Assembly: GCF_017811155.1 (NCBI RefSeq)
Contig: NZ_JACVCV010000004.1
Coordinates: 119,943-183,942 of the forward strand
Direction: 5' to 3'
From: Lunatimonas salinarum
GTDB taxonomy: Bacteria > Bacteroidota > Bacteroidia > Cytophagales > Cyclobacteriaceae
DNA length: 64,000 bases
This document shows positions 54,314 to 63,229 of this stretch, in pieces. Both the position numbers and the translations under genes were made by a program. Below the pieces are notes generated by a model. The model was not told the origin of the DNA. It saw only the letters and a program-made list of their open reading frames with translations, and searched no databases. How positions within the stretch are numbered: the stretch's first letter is position 1; every line of letters starts with the position of its first letter.

Positions 54314-55690
54314 CTAGGGGTACTGTATTATATAATTCATGATAAAATTAAAATGCAGTAGATTTACTTTATTGTATACCCACTGTGGCCGCATTTCACC
54401 AGATTTCAGATTTACTTTGCTCATGAGAATGAGGTGAAAATCCATCCCTTTACCCCAATTTTTGGGAGTATATCTTCCGCCTAGATTCGCCTGCGCATAA
54501 GAAGGAAACGCATACTTATTTACCTCGGTATTCCCTGGATCGGGCAGGAAATGTAATCCGCTAAACCCATAAATCTGTAGGCCCTTGGCGGGAACATTAC
54601 GTTGATAGTAAGCTGTAAAGGCATTTACATCCGAAAACCCCTCGTTTCGCTCTCTTGGAATAAACGTAAAAAAAGGGTCTTTGCCCCACTCCCGTGGATG
54701 TAAAAACCTGCCTCTTCCATCGATTCGTGAATAATTCAGCCACCAGGTAGTACGCTTGGATCTCACCCCAACCCTACTTCCTATCACAAAATTGAAATCA
54801 TCCGGGTTCTTATACCGCTTGGCGGGGTCAGAATTTCCACCCTCCCCCACGCCGTGTTGTGAGGTAAACTGAAAACCTGCCACTAGCCGCTGATTAGTTG
54901 TCAATTGCCATTCCTTGAGCGCTTGTAGGAATACGGTACTAGATATATTATCAACATAGGTATGATTCAGTTGTACCTGTACGTCCGCATTATTCTGATG
55001 GATCCAGTCCACAACGGTCACAAACCGACTCGTTGTATTTCCTTGGTAATTGGATGGCCCGCCAGACGCGCCTTGACCTACAGGATACACCCCGATAGTT
55101 TCGCCCACCCGAAACCATGCCGAAGTAGATCTAGGACTTATCCTACTGATATACTGTGCAGATAGGGAATTCTTTTTTTCGGGTTTGAAAGTTAATCGGA
55201 CACCTTCTACAAAAGTCGGGGAAAGGCGTCCATCCTGGGGATTAATGAAAGGGGTATTGATGTCCATTCGCCCCACGACCGCATCGAAGCGGTCTGAGCG
55301 ATACCTCAACTGTAGCTCCTCTAGCTTGCCAAATAGCCTGTCAGATGGATTATTCACATCAAAAAGACCGACCTCATACCGGTTTACATTGTTTGTAACA
55401 GGATCAGGAGCGGACAAATCGGAACTCCATAGGTTCGCAAACTTCGCATACCTTCCTACCAACGAAAAACCCTTAAACTCTCTGGTTTTTAGCCGTAGGA
55501 AAGCGCTTTGCCCCAGGGCAAAATCTCCTTTGTAATCTTCCCAATACCCTGTAGACATCCAATAGGAGCGTAGCCCTAATGTAGCCTGCACCAGCCGCTC
55601 GGGCTTATGCGAAACCGTGTCTCGCTCCTGTGCCAAACTGGCAGTGGAAAGGATTGCAATAAAAAATAAGCATAGGGGTAAAGTCTTCAT
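54314..55690 (-). CDS. OprD-like outer membrane porin
   Basis: 458 residues, signal peptide ends ASLAQ. Beta-barrel pattern with alternating hydrophobic strands, FKLVGRYAKFANLWSS-like segments (seen as FSLVGRYAKFANLWSSD), DAVVGRMDINTPFINPQDG and SWWLNYSRIDGRG-like closing strands. OprD-family porins take up small anions, amino acids or aromatic acids. Second gene of an operon with the TsdA-like cytochrome (8-base gap), so it may carry thiosulfate or tetrathionate. The C-terminal residue is not Phe, somewhat unusual. Substrate inferred from context only. Confidence 0.72.
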   Translation of the reverse strand: MKTLPLCLFFIAILSTASLAQERDTVSHKPERLVQATLGLRSYWMSTGYWEDYKGDFALGQSAFLRLKTREFKGFSLVGRYAKFANLWSSDLSAPDPVTNNVNRYEVGLFDVNNPSDRLFGKLEELQLRYRSDRFDAVVGRMDINTPFINPQDGRLSPTFVEGVRLTFKPEKKNSLSAQYISRISPRSTSAWFRVGETIGVYPVGQGASGGPSNYQGNTTSRFVTVVDWIHQNNADVQVQLNHTYVDNISSTVFLQALKEWQLTTNQRLVAGFQFTSQHGVGEGGNSDPAKRYKNPDDFNFVIGSRVGVRSKRTTWWLNYSRIDGRGRFLHPREWGKDPFFTFIPRERNEGFSDVNAFTAYYQRNVPAKGLQIYGFSGLHFLPDPGNTEVNKYAFPSYAQANLGGRYTPKNWGKGMDFHLILMSKVNLKSGEMRPQWVYNKVNLLHFNFIMNYIIQYP

Positions 55691-55698
55691 TGGTCGAG

Positions 55699-56754
55699 TT
55701 ATTCTCTGGATGCGATGATAGGTTTAAATGGCCCGAACTTGTGCTGCTGCTCACTAAATTCATCTGAAAACGGCCCATAGGGATGATCCATAGGCTTTTT
55801 GGATATGTCCGGCCAATCCCTACTGAGGTCCTTTTGGGGTCTTTCCATCGAATTGACGTAGGCAGCAACGTCCCAAGCTTGTTCGTCTGTAAGCAATGGT
55901 CTCTCGAACGTTGCCCCCAATGGCATATTGGTCTTTACATACCCCGCAAACCTGGACAACCTGTACAAACCCGCGCCATTATTATAGCTATGGGGTCCCC
56001 ACAAGGGAGGGTATACATAGCCCGTATTGTCCGGTTTCATCATGCCCTGACCATCCTCCATGTGGCAGCTTTGGCACAATTGTGCGTAGACTGCCTGCCC
56101 TTTGATCGGATCGGCAGCCCTGTCCAGTACTGCAAGCTCGTAAATACCCGATCCCTTGGGCTTTTCTCCCTTAGGTACGTCCTTACCTAGCCACTCCATA
56201 TAGGCGACCATCGCACGCATTTCGTTGCTTTCCACCTTAAGTGGCTGCCCGTTCAGACTGCGTTCAAAGCAATCGTTAATCCGCTTTGGTATATCTTCCA
56301 TTTCCCCGGACCGCCCTCTCACCTTGGGGTAGGTAGAAAATACCGCACCGTAATTATTGCCCAAAGGTGCCGTTCCCGCATCCAAATGACAGTTTTGACA
56401 ATCCAACCCGTTGGAAATTTTCAACACTTTCCCGTTGGGCCCCAGGTGCTCGGAGGTATTTACAATCAGTTCTCTACCATAAGCTATCAAGTCGGCATTG
56501 GGCGCATTCACTGATGTAGCCCAATCCGGCGCTTTCCAAAGTCCCTCATTGGGAATAACCCCTCTGTAGGTGTCCACCGAAACTGCCTCCTTTTTTGGTT
56601 GGACGGACGCCACTTGCTGCGTTGACAAAGAGGATGTATTATAAAACGAAACGATTATGGTAGCCGCGAGTAGCAATAGCAACGCAGTAATGGAAACCAA
56701 CAAACCCACCACCAACGTCGAAACCTTCACTACAAGTTGATAAGCCTTTTGCAT
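55699..56754 (-). CDS. Membrane-anchored dihaem cytochrome c, TsdA-like (thiosulfate dehydrogenase/tetrathionate reductase)
   Basis: 351 residues. One N-terminal helix (about 12-38, LVVGLLVSITALLLLLAATI) anchors it. Two CxxCH haem sites: C119-C122-H123 (GLDCQNCHLDAG) and C227-C230-H231 (AQLCQSCHMEDG). The TsdA signature is the block RINDCFERSLNG: C162, 39 residues after H123, sits where A. vinosum TsdA has its axial cysteine ligand (Cys96). TsdA oxidises thiosulfate to tetrathionate, or the reverse, at the outer face of the inner membrane. Followed by a porin gene 8 bases later, with a CRP/FNR-like dyad upstream. Strong family call; direction of catalysis unknown. Confidence 0.88.
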   Translation of the reverse strand: MQKAYQLVVKVSTLVVGLLVSITALLLLLAATIIVSFYNTSSLSTQQVASVQPKKEAVSVDTYRGVIPNEGLWKAPDWATSVNAPNADLIAYGRELIVNTSEHLGPNGKVLKISNGLDCQNCHLDAGTAPLGNNYGAVFSTYPKVRGRSGEMEDIPKRINDCFERSLNGQPLKVESNEMRAMVAYMEWLGKDVPKGEKPKGSGIYELAVLDRAADPIKGQAVYAQLCQSCHMEDGQGMMKPDNTGYVYPPLWGPHSYNNGAGLYRLSRFAGYVKTNMPLGATFERPLLTDEQAWDVAAYVNSMERPQKDLSRDWPDISKKPMDHPYGPFSDEFSEQQHKFGPFKPIIASRE

Positions 56755-56928
56755 CTTTTTATTTGTGTTTTTTAGCGGTCAAAAATCAAGACGATTCTGC
56801 GTAACCAACATGCTCCCATCGGAGATTGATTCCGTGAATCGCCGGTATCAAGAAAGCCGCAGTCTGATAATTCCTTCCAAGCCTGCTTGATTCCGATTAC
56901 AAAAATGGCCGTTTCCAATGGCTAATTG

Positions 56929-56946
56929 CTGTGATGAATATCACAG
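56929..56946. promoter_or_regulatory. CRP/FNR-type dyad CTGTGAT-GAAT-ATCACAG
   Basis: A perfect 7+4+7 palindrome containing TGTGA-N6-TCACA, the CRP consensus. It lies 175 bases upstream of the TsdA-like gene start and inside the space between that gene and the YdeI-like gene stop. A Crp/Fnr-family activator responding to oxygen, cAMP or redox state would suit control of a respiratory cytochrome. Confidence 0.6.
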
Positions 56947-56971
56947 GAGGTTCAAAAGTGACAATCCGTTC

Positions 56972-57550
56972 CTAGCTGCCTTTCAACTTCTCCCCTCTTG
57001 CCGAAAGTTGTGCGATCCTTTCTATCCTAGAAATACGGGTTTTTTCCGACTTAGCCAACTTGATCCACCGGAGCACAAAGCGCTTACTTGAATCATTGAT
57101 CGCATCGAAAAAAGCCTCCGCCCCCTCTAGTCTTTTCAACGCCTCTGACAGATCTTCAGGTACAATCAACTTGTCTACATCGTCCATATAGTCCCACAGA
57201 CCTGCCTCTTTTGATAATGCTATAGACCTAAAACCTGCCTCTTGCATTTTGCCCCCTTCAATAAGCTTGGCCGCTCTTTCTTTGTAGGTTTTGGACCAGT
57301 GATCCACCTTTCGAGGGGATATCAGCTGCATCGTGCGTTGTTCATCCAGTTTTCTTCTTATACCATCGATCCATCCAAAACACAACAATTCATCCAATAC
57401 CTCCGAAGTAGAAAGGTATTTATGTGGCACTGATTTCTTGAATGTAACCAGCCAAACACCTTCCTTTTGGCTATGGTGATTCTCCAACCAATTTCGCAAC
57501 TCTTGAGCAGAGGTTACTTGTACTTGCCTAAAACTGTCAGTTTGGATCAT
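56972..57550 (-). CDS. YdeI/OmpD-associated-family protein
   Basis: 192 residues. The YdeI/OmdA domain is visible in VTSAQELRNWLENHHSQKEG, FKKSVPHKYLSTSEVLDELL and the core CFGWIDGIRRKLDEQRT, then SPRKVDHWSKTYKERAAKLI. The helical C-terminal tail is RWIKLAKSEKTRISRIERIA. YdeI of E. coli links to antimicrobial-peptide resistance through OmpD; most homologues are uncharacterised. Single gene, same strand as the TsdA/porin pair, but separated by the palindrome and 217 bases. Confidence 0.85.
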   Translation of the reverse strand: MIQTDSFRQVQVTSAQELRNWLENHHSQKEGVWLVTFKKSVPHKYLSTSEVLDELLCFGWIDGIRRKLDEQRTMQLISPRKVDHWSKTYKERAAKLIEGGKMQEAGFRSIALSKEAGLWDYMDDVDKLIVPEDLSEALKRLEGAEAFFDAINDSSKRFVLRWIKLAKSEKTRISRIERIAQLSARGEKLKGS

Positions 57551-57775
57551 GTACCTATTTGTGGTTTGACATAAGAACTTGAAGATGGCTTACAGTGTTT
57601 TTGCTATATCTGCACCTTTTTCGTGTCATGAATTGATATGCTCTTCTAATGTAAGGTGTCACAATGGTGGCCAATCAAAGACATTGGACCCATGCAAATT
57701 AATACGGGATTTAAACCGACAGCCATGGAAAGTGGCTGCTCTTTTTCTATTTTTACATGTTCTGACTACCCATGC

Positions 57776-59722
57776 ATGGCAAATGTAATCGTAAACCGCG
57801 TACGAGAATTTCTTAGAAAATACCCTCCTTTCAGCTTCTTGTCGGAGGACATGCTGCTGCGCGTAGCCGGTGAAGTGGAGCTGCAATATTTCGAGAAGGG
57901 CGACTTGCTCTTTGAAAAAGGAGATCCGGCCAAAAAGCATTTTTTCGTCGTACGCGAGGGTGCCATACACCTTTCCGACCGCGTGGGCGAGAAATCTGTC
58001 ATTCGGGAGCAGTGTGATGAGGGGGATGTCTTCGGCGTCTTGGCCTTGTTGGGCAAAAGACCCTACATCCTCACCGCCCAAGCAGCCGAAAACAGCCTTG
58101 TGTATGCGATTCCCGTCCAGGTGTTTGAAGTAATCATGCAGCAAAACAACCGGGTGAGCATGTACTTTGCCGCCGGATTCGCCTCCGGCCAGGTGGTCGT
58201 CCGCACCGATCTCTCCCAATCCCAGCAGGCCAACAAGCTTTTCACCAAACCGGCCCAGGACAACGGGCTCATGATCTTTTCGGGGCAGTCCAGCGTGCGC
58301 TATTCCGCACCCGTACTTACCTGCCGGGAAGAAGACACCGTGGGCCATGCCGCCAAAAAAATGAGCCAAAAAGGCGTTGGTTCCATCATCGTGATAGATG
58401 AGCGTCGGTTTCCGGTGGGCATCGTCACCGACAAAGACCTGCGAAACCGGCTGATCGCCCAAGGTAAACCCTACAATACAGAAGTGGCCGAGATCATGAG
58501 TGCCCCCGTGATGACCACCCGCAAGGAAGATGACTTCGCCCATGTGTACCTGACCATGATCAAGCACCGCCTCCACCACTTGCTGATCACCGAGGACGGA
58601 ACCGATCAAAGTAGCCTGGTAGGCATCATTTCCGACCACGACATCCTGCTTTCACAGGGCAACAGTCCCGCGGTCATCATCCATGCGCTACAGGGTACCG
58701 ACCATGTCCAGGAGATAGCGAAGCTGCGCGACCAAGCGGAACTTTTGCTGCGCTACTACCTCGAAAACGAGATTTCTATAGACTTTATCGCCGGTATCAT
58801 CACCGAGATCAACGACATCATCGTGCAGCGTGCCATGGAGATGGCCCGCCAAAAACACCTCAAGGCCTTTCCCGAAATGGCCTCCATCCCCTACTGCTTC
58901 TTGGGCCTCGGATCCGAAGGCAGGGGCGAACAGCTACTGCGCACCGACCTGGACAATGCCCTAATCTATGCGGATGTACCGGAATCGATGAAAAGCCAGG
59001 CCCTCAGCTTCTTTCACCTCGTCGCCAGGGACGGGATGGACATCCTCTTTGCCTGCGGTTTTGCGCCCTGCCCCGCCGACATGATGGCCAACAATCCCAA
59101 GTGGTGCCAGCCACTGAGTGTATGGAAGGGGTATTTCAGCAACTGGATTCGGCAGCCTGACCACGAGTCCTTAATGCTCGCCACCGTGTTCTTTGACTAT
59201 CGCCCCGTCGCCGGTGATGCAGACCTTGCCCTGCAACTGACCGATCATGTATATGCGGAAATAGAGCAGGAAAAGCTTTTTCTCAATTTTTTCGCGAAAA
59301 ATGCCCTGCTGAATCCACCTCCCTTGGGCTTTTTCCGGAACTTTATCGTCGAAAAATCCGGCGAGCACCGGGACAAGTTTGACATCAAGCTCCGCGCCAT
59401 GATGCCGCTGGCCGACGCCGCCAGGCTGTTGATGCTCAGCCACCGACAGGTAGGGATCAACAATACCTTTAAGCGCTTCGAGAAGCTGGCAGATCTGGAG
59501 CCCAGTCAGCAGGAGCTCTTTCTGGAAGCCGGCAGGGCCTACGAGATCTTTATGCGCATACGCGCCATCGAGGGGCTTGCCAGCGGCACCTCGGGCCGGT
59601 ACATCCAACCCGAAAAGTTGGGTAAACTTCAACGGCAGCTGCTGAAGAATGCCTTCTTTCCCATCGATGAACTGCAAAAGATCATCAAGGTACGTTTCCA
59701 ACTGGATTATTTTGGCAACTGA
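57776..59722 (+). CDS. Cyclic-nucleotide-binding / CBS / DUF294 nucleotidyltransferase regulator
   Basis: 648 residues from ATG 57776 (MANVIVNRVREFL); the open frame continues upstream but that part is unlike the family. Cyclic-nucleotide-binding domain (about 20-130; ILLFEKGDPAKKHFFVVREG-type strand), two CBS motifs (KKMSQKGVGSIIVIDE, then MKHRLHHLLITEDG-like region seen as KHRLHHLLITED), and the DUF294 putative nucleotidyltransferase with GLGSEGRGEQLLRTDLDNAL. The metal-binding pair is D in RTDLDNAL. It ends in a helical DUF294_C domain (YEIFMRIRAIEGLASG). A signal-integrating regulator like GlnD or RelA relatives; target unknown. The next gene, a DnaQ-type exonuclease, starts 1 base later. 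Confidence 0.88.
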   Translation: MANVIVNRVREFLRKYPPFSFLSEDMLLRVAGEVELQYFEKGDLLFEKGDPAKKHFFVVREGAIHLSDRVGEKSVIREQCDEGDVFGVLALLGKRPYILTAQAAENSLVYAIPVQVFEVIMQQNNRVSMYFAAGFASGQVVVRTDLSQSQQANKLFTKPAQDNGLMIFSGQSSVRYSAPVLTCREEDTVGHAAKKMSQKGVGSIIVIDERRFPVGIVTDKDLRNRLIAQGKPYNTEVAEIMSAPVMTTRKEDDFAHVYLTMIKHRLHHLLITEDGTDQSSLVGIISDHDILLSQGNSPAVIIHALQGTDHVQEIAKLRDQAELLLRYYLENEISIDFIAGIITEINDIIVQRAMEMARQKHLKAFPEMASIPYCFLGLGSEGRGEQLLRTDLDNALIYADVPESMKSQALSFFHLVARDGMDILFACGFAPCPADMMANNPKWCQPLSVWKGYFSNWIRQPDHESLMLATVFFDYRPVAGDADLALQLTDHVYAEIEQEKLFLNFFAKNALLNPPPLGFFRNFIVEKSGEHRDKFDIKLRAMMPLADAARLLMLSHRQVGINNTFKRFEKLADLEPSQQELFLEAGRAYEIFMRIRAIEGLASGTSGRYIQPEKLGKLQRQLLKNAFFPIDELQKIIKVRFQLDYFGN

Positions 59723-59723
59723 T

Positions 59724-60401
59724 ATGGCGTGGTGGCGGATCTTCTCCTCCTCTGTGCCCGAGCCGAGGGATTTCGTTATAGCTTACCAACGGGAGGTGGC
59801 ACGGGTTATTCCGAAGGAAAAACGTATCTCCGAACTGACCTTCCTGGTAGTGGACACCGAAACCACCGGCCTGGATCCCAAATCCGATTACATCCTCTCC
59901 TATGGATCCGTCTGTGTAAAAGGCAACAGCATCCCCCTGCAACAGGCCCGGGAAATGTACCTCCATGCCAAAAAAACCTCTCCCGAAGCCATAAAAGTAC
60001 ACGAACTGTTACCCACACTATCGTATAGCAGCCGCGAAGAACTGATCCGCACCTTTCTGAAGGATGCGTCAAACCATGTCTTGGTAGGTCACCACCTGGG
60101 CTTTGACCTGGCGATGCTGGAGCGGGCAGGGCGCGATTACGGATTGGCAAAAATCGAAAACCCCGTGATCGACACGCTCGAGCTGGGCATACGGCTGGAG
60201 CAGGGAAAGCACGTAGATCCCCGCATGATCAATTATAAGGACTATTCGCTGGATGCCATGTGCCAACGGTACAGCGTCAGCTTGGACGACCGCCACACCG
60301 CCGCCGGAGACGCCTTTGCCACTGCTCAGCTACTGATTAAGCTGCTACGCAAGGCCTCCGATAAAGGGATCCACTTTTTTGGGGAACTGATGGAAACCTA
60401 A
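59724..60401 (+). CDS. DnaQ-like 3'-5' exonuclease (DEDDh)
   Basis: 225 residues from ATG 59724, whose first base is the second after the upstream stop (TGA 59720-59722). DEDDh motifs: Exo I VVDTETTGLD, Exo II VLVGHHLGFDLAML, Exo III DDRHTAAGDAFAT. The N-terminal 35 residues (AWWRIFSSSVPEP) precede the fold. Such stand-alone exonucleases degrade short oligonucleotides or proof-read. Gene pairs of DUF294/CBS protein and a DnaQ-type exonuclease recur in Bacteroidota and Proteobacteria, so the partnership is conserved, with unknown purpose. Confidence 0.88.
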   Translation: MAWWRIFSSSVPEPRDFVIAYQREVARVIPKEKRISELTFLVVDTETTGLDPKSDYILSYGSVCVKGNSIPLQQAREMYLHAKKTSPEAIKVHELLPTLSYSSREELIRTFLKDASNHVLVGHHLGFDLAMLERAGRDYGLAKIENPVIDTLELGIRLEQGKHVDPRMINYKDYSLDAMCQRYSVSLDDRHTAAGDAFATAQLLIKLLRKASDKGIHFFGELMET

Positions 60402-60570
60402 AAGGATAATCCCCCCAATCGGTAGCCCCAAAATAAAGGGAGTTGGATAATGGCTGTACCAGAAATAATTTAAACTCAACTCAAAGAGAACAGCGACTCC
60501 ACTCTGACCAAAAGATGTAACCATCGATAGGTGCAAGGATCAATCCGTATGGATATTGTACACTACCAGG

Positions 60571-60741
60571 TCATTGACCTTCACATTTGGGCAATAGGTA
60601 TATTGGTCTAAGCTGTTTGGAAAGGTTAACGATCACTTCTTTACCGTAGGCGATTCGCTGATTGTTTAGGAAGTCCTGTCCAATCATCTTCCCTACATTC
60701 CAATAGGCAATGGTCAATGTAACGTTGATGGCTTGGGCCTT
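60571..60741 (-). pseudogene. Fragment of a DUF1016 (YhcG/PDDEXK-type) nuclease gene
   Basis: A stop-to-stop frame of 56 codons on the minus strand in the 374-base spacer downstream of the exonuclease. It reads INVTLTIAYWNVGKMIGQDF then RIAYGKEVIVNLSKQL, the N-terminal DUF1016 pattern (WxxGKxI..., RxxYGKxxIxxLSxxL). No start codon precedes it, a TAA bounds it upstream, and the nuclease domain is absent, so it is a relic. No other feature was seen in the rest of that spacer. Confidence 0.6.
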
Positions 60742-60775
60742 TTACCTATTCGGCAAAATGTTGTGAGCAGTTATC

Positions 60776-61882
60776 TCATTTATTAATTTCTCCTACTACT
60801 CTCTTGGCAGATTGTGCAGCAGTATGAACAGATACCCAATCCTCACCATCCGTATATTCCCCACCTGCAAAATACAGTTTGTCTGCTACGGAATTCCCAA
60901 GTTCTCTTACCTTTCTCCAATCTTCATAGTCAGTCAAATATCCACCTTTAATAAAGGACTCATTATTCCAATTTTGAGTAATGTGCTGAATGTAGTTTGG
61001 TGTAGCTTGATTAGCATATATACTATCAAGCTCACTTAATATAAAATCTCTCAAATCATCTCCTGAACGAGAAATAAAGTCTTGTGCAGGCAATCCCACT
61101 ACAAACAATCCCAGAATGTTCTTAGTGGTATTTTGTCCGAAAGCAGCATTGTAATATACTTTTTGTCCGTTACTTTTAGGTGTTATTGGAAACACATATT
61201 CATTATCGCCATAGAAATTGGTATTAAAATCAAAAAAAGCTTTAAATCCTTCCCATACAACTGTGTCATTGATGGCGTCTAGTTTACTTTTTGGCAGGCT
61301 TGGTATGAAACGAATATCTCCATCTTTCAGAATTTGAAGAGGAACGGAAACTACTACTTTATCTGCGGTAAATTGCCCATTATTAGTATGCACTAAAATT
61401 TGTTTACGAGAATATTCTATCGATTGTACTATTGTATCAAAGGAAATATTGGCGGCAATAGAAGGTACAATGTAGTCTTCAAAAAAATTGAACCAAGAAT
61501 AGTTTACAAATTTCCTATCAGGGTTATCTGCAACGGTCTTAACATCTACTTGTACTGAAGAATCATTTACTATTTCTTGTAAAATACTTGTACTTGCTTC
61601 AAGCCATTCGGCTCCTAAAGGGATAGGAAAATCAGCAAAACCTGTATTTATTCTCATTCTACCGCCATAAGCAGGTGAAGCTTCAATAATTTCGAAATCA
61701 TTTCCTTGTTGCTTTAGAAAATACCCGGCTGATAACCCACCAGCTCCAGCACCGATAATTAACACTTTTCCTGTAAAAGGCTTAGGTATATCATCATCTC
61801 TTTTACCCATTGAAACCATACCTTGAAAAGGCAACCCTATTCCAAATAGCCCACAAATCTTGATAAATTCCTTTCGATTCAT
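60776..61882 (-). CDS. FAD-dependent amine oxidase / flavin oxidoreductase
   Basis: 368 residues. The N-terminus MNRKEFIKICGLFGIGLPFQG is an export- or anchor-like segment. The FAD-binding Rossmann motif is KVLIIGAGAGGLSAGYFLKQ, followed by EIIEASPAYGGRMRINTG, and the C-terminal flavin clasp is KLYFAGGEYTDGEDWVSVHTA. Monoamine/amino-acid oxidase-like. Codon use looks more AT-rich than in the exonuclease gene upstream, and it sits between a DUF1016 relic and an inverted-repeat element, so acquisition by transfer is plausible. Substrate unknown. Confidence 0.85.
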   Translation of the reverse strand: MNRKEFIKICGLFGIGLPFQGMVSMGKRDDDIPKPFTGKVLIIGAGAGGLSAGYFLKQQGNDFEIIEASPAYGGRMRINTGFADFPIPLGAEWLEASTSILQEIVNDSSVQVDVKTVADNPDRKFVNYSWFNFFEDYIVPSIAANISFDTIVQSIEYSRKQILVHTNNGQFTADKVVVSVPLQILKDGDIRFIPSLPKSKLDAINDTVVWEGFKAFFDFNTNFYGDNEYVFPITPKSNGQKVYYNAAFGQNTTKNILGLFVVGLPAQDFISRSGDDLRDFILSELDSIYANQATPNYIQHITQNWNNESFIKGGYLTDYEDWRKVRELGNSVADKLYFAGGEYTDGEDWVSVHTAAQSAKRVVGEINK

Positions 61883-62011
61883 ATTTCGTACTTATAGGTC
61901 GCAACGGTCAAGTATAAGCCTGGCGAGGGATTTCAGAGCGATTTCAAGTCCGTTATCTTAAAAAAGATTCGTAGGAGCGAAAAAGCTCAACCATATATAT
62001 CTACTCCGCAT

Positions 62012-62142
62012 TAACGTTTTGCAGCTACCCGAAGGGCGGGATTTTTAGCACTAAACTTCATTCGGAGAACTGAATTTTCTGCTACCACAAAACTGTCTTT
62101 AGAATACGAAACCCCGCCTTTTGGGTAGGTGCTGTTAGCTGC
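62012..62142. repeat. Long imperfect inverted repeat between the amine oxidase and putAbiC-like genes (attC-like)
   Basis: Left arm TAACGTTTTGCAGCTACCC plus GAAGGGCGGG (62012-62040) pairs imperfectly with the right arm CCCCGCCTTTTGGGTAGGT plus GCTGTTAGCTGC (62112-62142). The pairing core is CTACCC-AA-GGCGGG around an internal region of about 70 bases. Length, imperfect arms and the GTTAGCTG/GCAGCTA ends resemble integron attC sites, but the strict RYYYAAC/GTTRRRY cores are not met. It occupies most of the 308-base spacer. Confidence 0.55.
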
Positions 62143-62190
62143 ATGTGCTTTTATTCGTCCGAAGTTGGTCAATGTCAGTTTGCTGTGTCT

Positions 62191-63192
62191 CTAGAACAAT
62201 GTTTCATTATACATGTCTCTGCTTTTAACATAATTCTTAATCGTTTGCTTGTCATATCGCTTTTTTCTGAACTCCTCGATGACTGCAATTTTTCTTTTGA
62301 TTGAAAATTCCGGAGAAAATAGCTCATCAAGTTTCTTTCCACCTCTTTCTTGGTGAGTTATATACCATTCAAGTAAGTGAATTAAAAGTTCGGATGCGTT
62401 GAGAAAATCTCTCCCGATGTTTCTAAAGAAAAGCGATTTAAGTTCGTTAAGGTCGGCTGGTGGAATGTCTTCTTTAATCAAGATTGCCCGAATAACACTT
62501 ACTTGGTTATCCAACTCTTCGTAAATATTCAGAAGTTCCTTCTTGTTTATCTCAATGAATGCAAAGTTTTCTCCCATAAACTGATACATTACTTTTTCCT
62601 TTTCCTGGTCGCTAATGTCTTTGTTTTGAGTTTCCAAAATGCCTTCAACTCTCTTGCGTAGTAGAGCAATAGCTGTTCTACCTTTGTATTCTATATGCTC
62701 ACCGTTACCATCCCGTTCAATATCTTTAAATTTAAAGTTTAAAAGTTGCTGATTAAAAAGGTCCAGTTGCTTGTAAATAATGTCAGTCAGTCTGCTCATC
62801 TGAAAATGCTTTCTATTTTCTGCTAACTCTCTGGATTGAAGTCGCAATGTCGCATAAAACAAAAGCACACCTGTCAAAGACCAAACCGCACCAACTACAC
62901 CTCCAATAAAGTCACCAACCTGTCCAGTCGTATCAATCTCAATTTTGTCTCCAGATATTGAATAATTATGAGAAAGCTTAACAAGAAAAATAATGAATAC
63001 TGCAAGTCCCGCAACAATAGAAAAGAATGCCAAACCTACAAAAGTGTTTATTGTGACCTTCTCCCAATTGAATTTTGTTCGCTTGAGTTTGAATTTGAGA
63101 GTTAGAAATGACCAATAAAATCTTGACCACCGAGAAATTTTTGGCGGTATCGGTTTTTTGTCTGTCGTTATGTCTTTGTCTTCCGTTGTCAA
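62191..63192 (-). CDS. putAbiC-like phage abortive infection membrane protein
   Basis: 333 residues from TTG 63192; no in-frame ATG is near. Two N-terminal membrane helices: about 50-72 (FVGLAFFSIVAGLAVFIIFL) and 96-116 (GGVVGAVWSLTGVLLFYATL). Between them is VGDFIGGVVGAVWSL, the DxxGxxGDxxGG-like motif of the putative AbiC family (Pfam putAbiC). A helical cytoplasmic domain follows (RLTDIIYKQLDLFNQQLLN, ISDQEKEKVMYQF), ending RKKRYDKQTIKNYVKSRD. Putative abortive-infection proteins stop infected cells before phage release. Flanked by inverted-repeat elements sharing GTTAGCTG, AT-rich against its surroundings. Family by motif; activity not shown. Confidence 0.72.
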   Translation of the reverse strand: MTTEDKDITTDKKPIPPKISRWSRFYWSFLTLKFKLKRTKFNWEKVTINTFVGLAFFSIVAGLAVFIIFLVKLSHNYSISGDKIEIDTTGQVGDFIGGVVGAVWSLTGVLLFYATLRLQSRELAENRKHFQMSRLTDIIYKQLDLFNQQLLNFKFKDIERDGNGEHIEYKGRTAIALLRKRVEGILETQNKDISDQEKEKVMYQFMGENFAFIEINKKELLNIYEELDNQVSVIRAILIKEDIPPADLNELKSLFFRNIGRDFLNASELLIHLLEWYITHQERGGKKLDELFSPEFSIKRKIAVIEEFRKKRYDKQTIKNYVKSRDMYNETLF

Positions 63193-63229
63193 AGCAGTGA
63201 TTTTTTTTGTTCGTTTGCAGAATGTTTCA

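Noticed and set aside
57659..58639. 326-codon minus-strand frame opposite the DUF294 protein
   Set aside because: Antisense to a gene with clear CNB, CBS and DUF294 motifs; its His/Gly-rich translation has no family.
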